NCBI GenBank assembly: GCA_018380885.1 | Contig: JAGZSY010000008.1 | Coordinates: 62,001 to 126,000, forward strand | DNA length: 64,000 nt | Origin: Enterocloster asparagiformis | GTDB lineage: Bacteria > Bacillota > Clostridia > Lachnospirales > Lachnospiraceae | Direction: 5' to 3' | Shown: positions 1 through 7,826 of the stretch, piece after piece | How the letters are laid out: each line of letters starts with the position of its first letter | Numbering within the stretch: position 1 is the first letter of the stretch | The notes under the pieces: generated by a model | The model's input: the letters and a program-made list of their open reading frames with translations, nothing else | What the model was told of the DNA's origin: nothing | Database searches by the model: none | Made by a program: the position numbers and the translations under genes

Positions 1-432
1 AACAGCAAAGAGCCCTACTACATCTTCAAACAGGGAATCTGCCGGACCACCATGAATTTGGCGGACGGACTCTGGAAGGAAAAAAAGGCGGTTATGGATG
101 CGCTGGGATTTCCCTGCATCCCGTCGCCCTCCAATTCGTTCCGCAAGTACGCGGACCCCTCGGTCCATGAATTTGACGATTTTAAAAATCTTGCCGGTCC
201 CGACAGCCTGACCCAGCGCTATATCACGGAGGATATCCCGATTCTGGGCTGCCTGTTTTTATCCGTCGCCAGGGCGGTAGGCGTGGAGACGCCGCTGTAC
301 GCCGCCATGGTAAAGCTGGCGGAGGCGGTCAATCAGACGAACTACTACGAACAGGGGCGGACCACGGAAAATCTGGGACTGGGACATCTTCGCGGAATCC
401 AAATACCTCAGTATTTTCAGCAGGCGGAATAA
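1..432 (+). CDS. Opine dehydrogenase-like protein, C-terminal part (5' end outside window)
   Basis: The reading frame is open from base 1 and ends at the TAA at 430-432; the N-terminal NAD(P)-binding domain lies upstream of the window. About 143 residues are visible, mostly helical. They resemble the C-terminal substrate domain of the octopine/nopaline dehydrogenase family, with YYIFKQGICRTT leading into ADGLWKEKKAVMDALGF and a downstream TEDIPILGC. Family members reversibly join an amino acid to a 2-oxo acid with NAD(P)H. The next gene follows after 50 bp, so it probably belongs to the carrier/molybdoenzyme operon. Whether it makes or breaks an opine, and which one, cannot be read from this fragment. 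Confidence 0.7.
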   Translation, partial: NSKEPYYIFKQGICRTTMNLADGLWKEKKAVMDALGFPCIPSPSNSFRKYADPSVHEFDDFKNLAGPDSLTQRYITEDIPILGCLFLSVARAVGVETPLYAAMVKLAEAVNQTNYYEQGRTTENLGLGHLRGIQIPQYFQQAE

Positions 433-482
433 TCCCGGCGGGCACTGCGCCGTAGCTTGGAAAAACGAAAGGAGAGAAGGCA

Positions 483-1961
483 GTGGCTGAAAAAAAAGCT
501 GTGAAAGAGAAAGGTTCATCGCTGCAGTATTTTCATATTGCGGTTTCGATTGTGTTAATGTTCGGGTTTGGGTATCTGCCGCCGTTCTCCACCGTGACGC
601 CGGTGGGAATGAAGCTGTTGGGAATCTTCCTGGGGGTGATTTACGGTTACTCCACCTGTGATATCATATGGCCCTCGCTGGTGGCCATCATAGCCTTCGG
701 CCTGAGCGGGTACCCGGCCAACATGGCGGCGGGCATCACATCCATGATGGGAAGCTCCCTCGTATTCCAGGTGATCACCCAGTACTTTACGGCCGGCGCC
801 ATCGTGATTTACGGCGTAGGCAAATGGTTTGTCCGCAAGACGCTGTCCCAGAAGGTTTTCATGGGCCGGCCGCTTCTGTACACCTGGTGCTTTATGTTTG
901 TATTTATGTGGTCCTGCATTGTGCTGGAGACAATCCCAATGTTCCTGCTGCTCTACGGCATCTGGAACGATATTGCGGATTCCTGCGGCTACGAGAAGGA
1001 CAGCACCTTCCGCTACTATGGGTTCGGAGGAATCCTGGTGTCCCTGCTTCTGGGCGTTTCCATGATGCCCTACAAGAGCTGGCAGCTGGGTTTGGCCACA
1101 AGCTGGGCCAATGTGACGGGGGTGAAAATCAATCTGGGCCAGATGCTCTGCTGTACCTCCATCATCGGTACGGTTGTGATCACCGCCTACGTCCTTTTGG
1201 GCGCGAAGCTCTTCAACGTGGATTTCAGCGCAATGAAAGCCTTTGACGTCAACAAGCTGGGGGAGGAGAGCAAGGTTCTTAGGCCGCGGGCCAAGCGCAT
1301 TATGGCCGTCTACTTTGTCACGGTGCTGCTTTCCCTGTACGCGGGCACGTTTTCCGGCACCGCGCTCACCAGCTTTATCGAAAAAACGCTGACCGTCTCG
1401 GGGCTGTTCTGTCTGTGCACCGCGATTCTGCTGATCATCCCCGGAGGGGAACACGACGGCAAGCCCGCCATTATTTTCGACGATATCAAGCACAGCGACG
1501 CGGCCGTCAGCTGGCCGGTTATCTTTATGTGCGCGGTTACGATTCCCCTGGCCAGCGCGCTGACAACCGAGGCCACGGGCATCCTGCCCTGGCTGAGCGA
1601 TGTCTTTACCCCGGTGTTCGCGGGCCGCAGCCCGGTGTTTATTATGATTTTAACCATTGTCCTGATGGTATTCCTGACCAACGTGGGCTCCAATATCGCC
1701 CTCGGAAACGCCATGATCCCGGTGATCAGCCCGTTTATTCTGGCCTCGGGCGTGAATCCCATGTTTTTCGGCTGCGCGCTGGTCTATGCGGCCAACATCG
1801 GCATCTTCCTGCCGGGCTCCTCGGCTCCGGCCTCCATATTCCACGGCCGCAGCGAGATACCCAACGTGAAGCTGCGCAACAAGGCTACCATGCTGGGCAT
1901 CGGCTTGCACACGCTGGTATCCTGCATTGTTTACACCGCGGCGTTTCTGATCACAAACTGA
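483..1961 (+). CDS. SLC13/DASS-like membrane carrier (ArsB/NhaD superfamily)
   Basis: A 492-residue polytopic protein with roughly eleven hydrophobic segments after a short Lys-rich N-terminus. The conserved-looking stretch TNVGSNIALGNAM near residue 400, followed by a final small-residue-rich helix with PGSSAPAS, resembles the second substrate/sodium-binding hairpin of divalent-anion symporters, so a dicarboxylate or related organic anion is the best guess. The start is GTG, chosen because AGGAGAGAAGG sits just upstream. It lies between the opine dehydrogenase-like gene and a redox operon, and probably imports the substrate that those enzymes process. The family assignment is moderate and the substrate is unknown. 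Confidence 0.65.
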   Translation: MAEKKAVKEKGSSLQYFHIAVSIVLMFGFGYLPPFSTVTPVGMKLLGIFLGVIYGYSTCDIIWPSLVAIIAFGLSGYPANMAAGITSMMGSSLVFQVITQYFTAGAIVIYGVGKWFVRKTLSQKVFMGRPLLYTWCFMFVFMWSCIVLETIPMFLLLYGIWNDIADSCGYEKDSTFRYYGFGGILVSLLLGVSMMPYKSWQLGLATSWANVTGVKINLGQMLCCTSIIGTVVITAYVLLGAKLFNVDFSAMKAFDVNKLGEESKVLRPRAKRIMAVYFVTVLLSLYAGTFSGTALTSFIEKTLTVSGLFCLCTAILLIIPGGEHDGKPAIIFDDIKHSDAAVSWPVIFMCAVTIPLASALTTEATGILPWLSDVFTPVFAGRSPVFIMILTIVLMVFLTNVGSNIALGNAMIPVISPFILASGVNPMFFGCALVYAANIGIFLPGSSAPASIFHGRSEIPNVKLRNKATMLGIGLHTLVSCIVYTAAFLITN

Positions 1962-2007
1962 TGCGCGGCGAATCACTATATGGCAGATCGGAGGAATTGA
2001 GGTATAT

Positions 2008-3285
2008 ATGAACAAAGTAGCCATCATTGGCTTTGGCGCCGCCGGATACAACGGGGCGAAAGAGGTGCGCAGATTATCTCCCGGGGCGGTGATCGACATC
2101 TACTCTGACACCAAAAGCGGGCCTTACAATCCCATGCTCACCACCTACTATGTAAAGGAAGCCATTCCTTATGACGCGATGTTTCCCTTTGGCTCTCTGG
2201 AGGAGGTCTGCGCGCGTCTGAAGCTGAATTACCATGGGGACCGCCCTGTCACAGGGATGATCCCGGAAGAAAAGACCCTCTGCTTTGCCGACGGCAGCCG
2301 CGCCCGGTACGATCAGATTCTGATCAGCACAGGCGCCTCCGCCCTCATGCCGCCGATCCCGGGCTTAAATCAGCCCGGGGTGTTCAAAATGCGAACCGCA
2401 AAGGATGCGGCGGAGCTGAAGGAGATGCTGGATAGGGGAACCGTCAAAAGCGGTCTTGTGATCGGGGCCTCCTGGGTCGGCATCAAGATTGTGGAGGATT
2501 TTGCGGCGCGCAATATCCCCTGCACGCTGGTGGACGGGGCCGATTGGATTTTTTACACGGCGGCCTTTGAGGAGACCGCAAGGCGGGCGCAAAGGGACTT
2601 GGAGGGCAGGGGCGTTAAGGTACACTGCAAGCAGATGCTCTCGCGCATCCAGCGGGAGGCGGACGGCCGTCTCACCGCGGTGATGCAAAGCGGCGGCCGT
2701 TTCACCGCGGACGCCGTGGCTGTCTGCATCGGCGTGCGCATGAATGTGGATTTCCTGCGTGAGAGCGGCATCGCCGTGAAGCGGGGCGTGCTGGTAAACC
2801 GGCGGATGGAGACAAACTACGAGGGGATTTTCGCAGCCGGCGACTGCTGTGAGGCGTACGATATCCAAAGCCGTACCCAGCGAAACATCGGCCTCTGGTT
2901 CAACGCGGTGGAGCAGGGCAGGACGGCAGGCGCCAACATGGCCGGCGGACACCGGGAGTTTGGAGCCAATGTGCTGGTAAATCTGGCCCATTATCTGGAT
3001 TACGACTTTATCAGCATCGGGGACTTAAGCTCCTGCTGCGATCAGGATGAGGTTTACGAATATGAGGACAGCCGCTATTATATCCGCGCGATCCGGGATG
3101 GCTTGGGTGTCAAATGCATTAACGTCATCGGCGCAGCGGACAGCGGCGGCGTTTTAAAGAACGCGTTTATCAAATCCATCGAAAACCCGGATGCCGGTAT
3201 GAGCATCGGGACGGTCTGCTTCCTGAAGGAAAAAGGGTTTCCCGATGAATTTATCAACTTCTTAGGAGGAAGAATCCTTGACTGA
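2008..3285 (+). CDS. FAD-dependent NAD(P) oxidoreductase (pyridine nucleotide-disulfide type)
   Basis: 425 residues with the two-dinucleotide fold. GFGAAG at residues 8-13 binds FAD, VIGASWVG near 152-160 matches the NAD(P) motif, and the second FAD motif GIFAAGD is near 276. The region where CoA-disulfide reductases carry their catalytic Cys reads GPYNPM and has no Cys, so simple electron transfer rather than disulfide chemistry is likely. Start ATG with GGAGGAATTGAGG upstream. The end overlaps the molybdoenzyme start by 8 bp, so translation is probably coupled. Inferred role: pass electrons between NAD(P)H and the ferredoxin/molybdoenzyme pair downstream. No membrane segment is seen. Confidence 0.8.
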   Translation: MNKVAIIGFGAAGYNGAKEVRRLSPGAVIDIYSDTKSGPYNPMLTTYYVKEAIPYDAMFPFGSLEEVCARLKLNYHGDRPVTGMIPEEKTLCFADGSRARYDQILISTGASALMPPIPGLNQPGVFKMRTAKDAAELKEMLDRGTVKSGLVIGASWVGIKIVEDFAARNIPCTLVDGADWIFYTAAFEETARRAQRDLEGRGVKVHCKQMLSRIQREADGRLTAVMQSGGRFTADAVAVCIGVRMNVDFLRESGIAVKRGVLVNRRMETNYEGIFAAGDCCEAYDIQSRTQRNIGLWFNAVEQGRTAGANMAGGHREFGANVLVNLAHYLDYDFISIGDLSSCCDQDEVYEYEDSRYYIRAIRDGLGVKCINVIGAADSGGVLKNAFIKSIENPDAGMSIGTVCFLKEKGFPDEFINFLGGRILD

Positions 3286-5437
3286 ATTGGAAAAGAAACT
3301 GAAAGCAAAAATTCCCGGAGAGGACACCGGAATTGAAATCCGTCACTCTCTCTGCGCGATCTGCAGTCCCAGCCACCACTGCGGGCTGGACTGCTATGTG
3401 AAGGACGGGGAAATTATCCGGGTGGAGGGCACTCCCGGCCACCCCTACAGCCACGGAAAGCTCTGCACCAAGGGTTCCGCCCAGCGCAATTATATTTATC
3501 GGGAGGACCGGATCAGGACGCCGCTGCGCCGCGTGGGAGAGCGTGGGGAGGGCAGATTCGAGCCCATCAGCTGGGACGAGGCCTATCAGATAATCGCCAG
3601 GCGGCTGAACCAGGTGAAGGAGGAGTATTCCCCCCACTCCGTGGCGTTTTACAGCGGATACTCCAAGTGGTACAGGCCGATCTACCACCGTTTCGCCTAT
3701 GTGTTCGGCAGCGTGAACTTCGGCACGGACGACAGCGTCTGCGCCGTGGCAAAAAAGATCGCCGACAAGGTGACGGCCGGCTGCGAGGGCGCTCCGGACA
3801 TGGCCCATGCCAATACCTATCTGGGCTGGAATTACGACGGCTATTACTCCCACCACCTGTCCGTGGAGGGCGTGAGAAAGCTGAAGGAGCGGGGCGGAAA
3901 AGTCATTATCATCGATATCAGAAACACGCCGGCAGCCAAAAACCTGGCCGATATCTTTTTGCAGATCAACCCCGGCACGGACGGCGCCCTGGCGCTGGGC
4001 ATGGCCAAGCTCATCATCGACAACGGATGGGCGGACATGGAGTATGTGGAGCAGTACACCTACGGCTTTGAGCAGTACAAGGCGCTGGTGGAGGAGTACA
4101 CGCTGGAGAAGGTCAGCGGGATCACAGGGCTTGATTCAGAAGATATCTATGAGGCGGCTAAGCTTTACGCCACTAACGGTCCCGCCTGCACCAACTATTC
4201 CGCCTCCGCTCTGGTGCACCATATCAACGGGTTTAATTCCCACCGGGCGATTCTCTGTCTCTCCGCGCTGACCGGCAATTTTGACCGGGCGGGCGGAAAT
4301 TATCCCATCCCCGCCTCTTATTTGCGGCAGCCAGCCGGATTTAAAACCAGGGATGAGGAATTCCGCAATAACCGCGAGCCGTCGGGCGCGTCCCGCATCG
4401 GCGCAGGGCGTTTCCCGCTGTGGGACGCCAAGTTTAATGAGTTCCAGACCATGGATTTGATGCGCCAGATGGAGGAGGAAACCCCTTACCCTGTCAAGGC
4501 CGTCTTTGCCCTGGGCTTAAACGCCAAGCTGTTTCCTGAAACCGACCGGCTGCTGGAGGTGATGAAGCGGAAGCTGGATTTCATTGTGGACGTGGACCTT
4601 TTTATGAACATGTCGGCAAAGTACGCCGATATCGTGCTGCCGGCCTGCACCTCGGTGGAGCGCAGCGAGCTGAAATGCTACCGGGGCGGATATCTGGTGT
4701 ACACCAAGCCCGCGATACAGCCGCTGTATGAGTCTAAGTCCGATGTGGATATCCTCTGCGAGCTGGCACGAGTGATGGATTTGGACGACGATCTGCTGAA
4801 GGGAGGCTACGAGGCCTGTCTGGACTGGATGATCGAGGGCTGCGGGCTGACCATGGAGGATCTGAAGAAGAGCGATATTCCTATAAAGGTGCCAAGCGCC
4901 GTCTGGCCGGTGAAGCCCGGAAATTGTCTGAAAAACGGCTTTCCGACTCCGACGGGGAGGTTTGAGTTTTATTCCACGGACATTGCGGCTGTGGACCCCA
5001 AATACGGTTTGGACCCGCTGCCCAGCTACCGGGATTCCCTGTGGGATCAGGACAGCCAAACGCTGCGGGAAGCGTATCCGTTTTACCTGTGTACCGGGGC
5101 GCGCCTGCCCTACGCGATCCACTCCAGGGTTCACAAAACCCCGTGGCTGCGCAGCCTGCGCCCGGACCCCACCTGTGAAATCAACCGGCAGGATGCCGCC
5201 CGCCTGGGACTTGGGGACGGAGACTCTGCGGTTCTCTCCAGCCCCTACGGCGAAATCCGCATGAAGGTCAAGGTCACAAGCAAGATAAAGCCCGGCGTCA
5301 TTCTGACGGTTCCCGGTTACACCGAGGCAAATGTAAACAACCTGATCGGGCGCGACCACCTGGACCCCTACAGCGGGTTCCCGGGGTACAAGGGGATGCG
5401 CTGCAATATCAGCAAAAGTCAGGAGGCCAAAATATGA
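3278..5437 (+). CDS. Molybdopterin oxidoreductase, DMSO-reductase family, cytoplasmic catalytic subunit
   Basis: 719 residues. An N-terminal 4Fe-4S motif is C26, C29, C35 and C63. The last spacing (27 residues) is typical, but C29 to C35 has five intervening residues where three is usual, and an additional C39 is present. The family domains follow, ending in the beta-barrel cofactor domain with PTGRFEFYS and the VTSKIKPGVILTVPGY region. Cys155 in DDSVCAVAKK lies where the metal-ligand residue is expected. There is no twin-arginine signal, so it acts in the cytoplasm, unlike most respiratory members. Start TTG with AGGAGG upstream; it overlaps both neighbours (8 and 4 bp). The substrate is unknown; reductive use is inferred from its partners. 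Confidence 0.85.
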   Translation: MTELEKKLKAKIPGEDTGIEIRHSLCAICSPSHHCGLDCYVKDGEIIRVEGTPGHPYSHGKLCTKGSAQRNYIYREDRIRTPLRRVGERGEGRFEPISWDEAYQIIARRLNQVKEEYSPHSVAFYSGYSKWYRPIYHRFAYVFGSVNFGTDDSVCAVAKKIADKVTAGCEGAPDMAHANTYLGWNYDGYYSHHLSVEGVRKLKERGGKVIIIDIRNTPAAKNLADIFLQINPGTDGALALGMAKLIIDNGWADMEYVEQYTYGFEQYKALVEEYTLEKVSGITGLDSEDIYEAAKLYATNGPACTNYSASALVHHINGFNSHRAILCLSALTGNFDRAGGNYPIPASYLRQPAGFKTRDEEFRNNREPSGASRIGAGRFPLWDAKFNEFQTMDLMRQMEEETPYPVKAVFALGLNAKLFPETDRLLEVMKRKLDFIVDVDLFMNMSAKYADIVLPACTSVERSELKCYRGGYLVYTKPAIQPLYESKSDVDILCELARVMDLDDDLLKGGYEACLDWMIEGCGLTMEDLKKSDIPIKVPSAVWPVKPGNCLKNGFPTPTGRFEFYSTDIAAVDPKYGLDPLPSYRDSLWDQDSQTLREAYPFYLCTGARLPYAIHSRVHKTPWLRSLRPDPTCEINRQDAARLGLGDGDSAVLSSPYGEIRMKVKVTSKIKPGVILTVPGYTEANVNNLIGRDHLDPYSGFPGYKGMRCNISKSQEAKI

Positions 5438-5961
5438 AGCACGTGTTTGTATTTGACGCGGACCGCTGCTGTGCCTGTTCCGCCTGTATGATGGGCTGCA
5501 TGGATCAAAACGACATCGATCTGTCAGCGGGGGAAGCATGTTATCGAGCTACATACGACAATGAGGTGGAGCTGGCGGACGGCGGCATCTACTTCGCCTA
5601 CCTCTCCGCCGCCTGCATGCACTGCGACGATGCCCCCTGCATCACCGCCTGTCCCGTGGGCTGCCTGAGCAAGGACCCTGAGACCGGCTTTACGGTCTAT
5701 GACAATACCAACTGCATCGGCTGCAAGAGCTGCGCTCTGGCCTGTCCCTTCGGCGCGCCCCGGTACCGTCCCTCCGACAAAAAGATGGTGAAATGCGACG
5801 GCTGCAACACCAGGGTGAAGAACGGCCTGCAGCCGGCCTGTGTCCGCGCCTGCTCCTTTGGCGCCCTGACCTGCGTTACGGAGGAGGAGTATCTGGCTGA
5901 GAACGGCGAAAAGGCATGCAATATGCTGCTCAAGCAGCTGTCGATAAAGAAAAAGGTCTGA
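5434..5961 (+). CDS. 4Fe-4S dicluster ferredoxin subunit (DmsB/NrfC-like)
   Basis: 175 residues with four cysteine clusters: C12-x2-C15-x2-C18-x3-C22, then CMHCDDAPCITACP, CIGCKSCALACP and CDGCNTRVKNGLQPAC. This is the layout of the electron-transfer subunits that carry up to four 4Fe-4S clusters alongside molybdopterin catalytic subunits. It overlaps the catalytic gene by the 4-bp ATGA, as expected for a one-to-one complex. No membrane anchor gene follows, so electrons probably come from the cytoplasmic FAD protein encoded two genes upstream rather than from quinol; that is inference. Confidence 0.88.
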   Translation: MKHVFVFDADRCCACSACMMGCMDQNDIDLSAGEACYRATYDNEVELADGGIYFAYLSAACMHCDDAPCITACPVGCLSKDPETGFTVYDNTNCIGCKSCALACPFGAPRYRPSDKKMVKCDGCNTRVKNGLQPACVRACSFGALTCVTEEEYLAENGEKACNMLLKQLSIKKKV

Positions 5962-5990
5962 GCGCCTGAATGGTGAGGAGGGATTCGCGG

Positions 5991-7211
5991 ATGAAGGCAC
6001 AGAAAAGAGAGCGCACCTCCATCGAGGAGGCCGTATCCTTGCTGGTGGAGGAAGCGGCTGTTTTGCGGGAGACGGAGCTTAGGAGTCTGGCCGACAGCAC
6101 GGGCTATGTGCTGGCCGGAGATATAAAGGCTGTGATGGCCCAGCCGCCCTTTACGCGCAGTCCGCTGGACGGCTATGCGCTCCGGGCCCGGGACCTTGCG
6201 GGGGCCTGCCGGGAACATCCGGTGTATCTGCCGGTGAGCCGGTATATCCCGGCAGGAGGCGGGATTTCCCTCCCCCTGCCGGAGGGGACGGCCGCCAGGA
6301 TTATGACAGGAGCCCCGCTTCCGGAGGGGGCCGACTGCGTGATCCGGCAGGAGGACACCGATCAGGGAGAGAACCGGGCTGCTTTCTACACCTCCATAGA
6401 GGCCGGGAAAAATGTCTGTTATAAGGGGGAGGATATCCGGGAGGGGGAGTGCCTTGTGTTTGCCGGAACCCGCCTGGACTTCACCCATATCGGTATTTTG
6501 GCGGGGCAGGGGATCGGAACGGTTGAGGTGTACAAAAAACCCAGAGTGGCCGTTATGGCTACCGGGGATGAACTTTTAGCGCCGGGGCAGAAGCCTGAGC
6601 CGGGCAAAATTTACGATTCCAACAGCATGATGATCTATTCCAGGCTTCTGGAGCTGGGGGCCGCGCCGGAGCTTCGCCCGTTTAAGCGGGATGAACCCGG
6701 GGAACTGGCTGCGGTGACGGACCGGTTTCTACAGGAATACCCGTTGGTCATCACCACGGGAGGGGTCTCGGCGGGGGACCGGGATTATATGCCTGCGGTG
6801 GTTGGCATGGTCCGGGCAAAAAAGCTGTTTCACGGCATCGCGGCGAAGCCGGGAAGCCCTGCGCTTGCCGCGGTGCGGGATGGCAGCGTGCTCTTAGCTC
6901 TGTCGGGCAATCCCTTTGCCTGTATCGCCACGCTGGAAATTCTGGCGCGGCCGGTTCTGGCAAAGCTGTCCGGCGAGAGCGTGTGGCGTCAGAAACGGAT
7001 CAAGGCGCGGCTGGCGGGAAGCTTCAACAAGCCGTCCCCGGCCCGCCGCTTCATCCGGGCAAGGCTGACCGGCGGGGCGGTGTCGATCCCGGAAAAGGGC
7101 CATTCCTCCGGAAGCCTGAGCGCCCTGGCGGGCTGTAATTGCCTGATCGACATTCCCGGCGGCAGTGAAGCGCTGGCGGAGGGGGACGAGGTTGGGGTAT
7201 GGCTGTTTTAA
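5991..7211 (+). CDS. moeA: Molybdopterin molybdenumtransferase MoeA
   Basis: About 406 residues with the MoeA signature blocks: SPLDGYALRARD, ARIMTGAPLPEGAD, AVMATGDELLAPGQ, ITTGGVSAGDRDYMP and LALSGNPFACIATLEI. It inserts molybdate into adenylylated molybdopterin. The start is ATG 5991, because GAGGAGG at 5975-5981 is well placed for it; an in-frame ATG at 5970 has no such site. It lies 29 bp after the ferredoxin gene, so the operon supplies its own last cofactor step. The usual KPGKP motif reads AKPGSP, a small departure that suggests a cluster-dedicated paralogue rather than the housekeeping copy. Confidence 0.9.
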   Translation: MKAQKRERTSIEEAVSLLVEEAAVLRETELRSLADSTGYVLAGDIKAVMAQPPFTRSPLDGYALRARDLAGACREHPVYLPVSRYIPAGGGISLPLPEGTAARIMTGAPLPEGADCVIRQEDTDQGENRAAFYTSIEAGKNVCYKGEDIREGECLVFAGTRLDFTHIGILAGQGIGTVEVYKKPRVAVMATGDELLAPGQKPEPGKIYDSNSMMIYSRLLELGAAPELRPFKRDEPGELAAVTDRFLQEYPLVITTGGVSAGDRDYMPAVVGMVRAKKLFHGIAAKPGSPALAAVRDGSVLLALSGNPFACIATLEILARPVLAKLSGESVWRQKRIKARLAGSFNKPSPARRFIRARLTGGAVSIPEKGHSSGSLSALAGCNCLIDIPGGSEALAEGDEVGVWLF

Positions 7212-7230
7212 ATCAAATTTAACCTTTGAG

Positions 7231-7269
7231 CGGGAGCTGCGGCACGGATTTCGTGGGCGGCTCCTTTTT
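7231..7269 (+). terminator. Possible rho-independent terminator after moeA
   Basis: GGAGC at 7233 can pair with GCTCC at 7260-7264, followed by TTTTT. The stem is short and imperfect, so this is tentative. Confidence 0.4.
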
Positions 7270-7338
7270 GATGTGGAAATTTTGCGGGGCGGGAAATGAG
7301 AAATTTTATCGCCATCTATAAAAATTTAAAATTGGGGC

Positions 7339-7367
7339 TTGCAATATACCCATAAGGGGTATATAAT
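7339..7367 (+). promoter_or_regulatory. csoR-copA promoter
   Basis: TTGCAA at 7339-7344, a 17-bp spacer and a perfect TATAAT at 7362-7367. The spacer is almost entirely occupied by a copper-type operator, which gives direct steric repression. Confidence 0.8.
7344..7364. promoter_or_regulatory. CsoR-type operator 1
   Basis: Inverted repeat TATACCC-ATAA-GGGGTATA with the G-tract and TA-rich ends known from CsoR operators. It fills the promoter spacer and overlaps the -10. Confidence 0.75.
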
Positions 7368-7380
7368 CAAAGCTGTAAAT

Positions 7381-7397
7381 ATACCGGATAGGGGTAT
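7381..7397. promoter_or_regulatory. CsoR-type operator 2
   Basis: A second copy, ATACC-GGATAG-GGGTAT, placed just after the expected transcription start. Two sites in series suggest cooperative repression by tetramers. Confidence 0.65.
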
Positions 7398-7425
7398 CTT
7401 ATAACCGCCTTCAGGAGGAATAAAT

Positions 7426-7731
7426 ATGGAAGAGAATACATGCACATGCTGTCACAAGACAAAAGAGCGTACCGAGGAGGAGTACAAGAGCCTGCTCAAC
7501 CGCTTAAGCCGCATCGAGGGGCAGATTCGCGGGATTCGGAACATGCTGGAAAAGGATGCCTACTGTACGGATGTTCTGGTCCAGGTGGCGGCGGCCAATG
7601 CGGCGCTCAACAGCTTCAGCAAAGAGCTGCTGGCTAACCACATCAGGACCTGCGTTGCAAACGACATACGAAACGGCAAGGATGAGACCATCGACGAGCT
7701 GGTGGCCACGATCCAGAAGCTGATGCGCTAG
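7426..7731 (+). CDS. csoR: CsoR-family copper-sensing repressor
   Basis: 101 residues of the all-helical DUF156/CsoR-FrmR family. The copper triad is present as C47 (DAYCTD), H72 and C76 (NHIRTC), which points to Cu(I) rather than formaldehyde, nickel or persulfide sensing. The N-terminus has an additional CTCCH cluster (C6, C8, C9, H10) not needed by the family, which might add metal affinity. ATG follows TCAGGAGGA. It should repress its own promoter, where two operators are visible, and the copA gene 95 bp downstream. Confidence 0.92.
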   Translation: MEENTCTCCHKTKERTEEEYKSLLNRLSRIEGQIRGIRNMLEKDAYCTDVLVQVAAANAALNSFSKELLANHIRTCVANDIRNGKDETIDELVATIQKLMR

Positions 7732-7826
7732 GCGCGTTTGGAAACGGCAGTCCGCCGCGCCCGGTTCGCATACGGGATGCATTTAAACGGTTTACACAGA
7801 TTTCAACGGGAAGGAGATGATTGATA

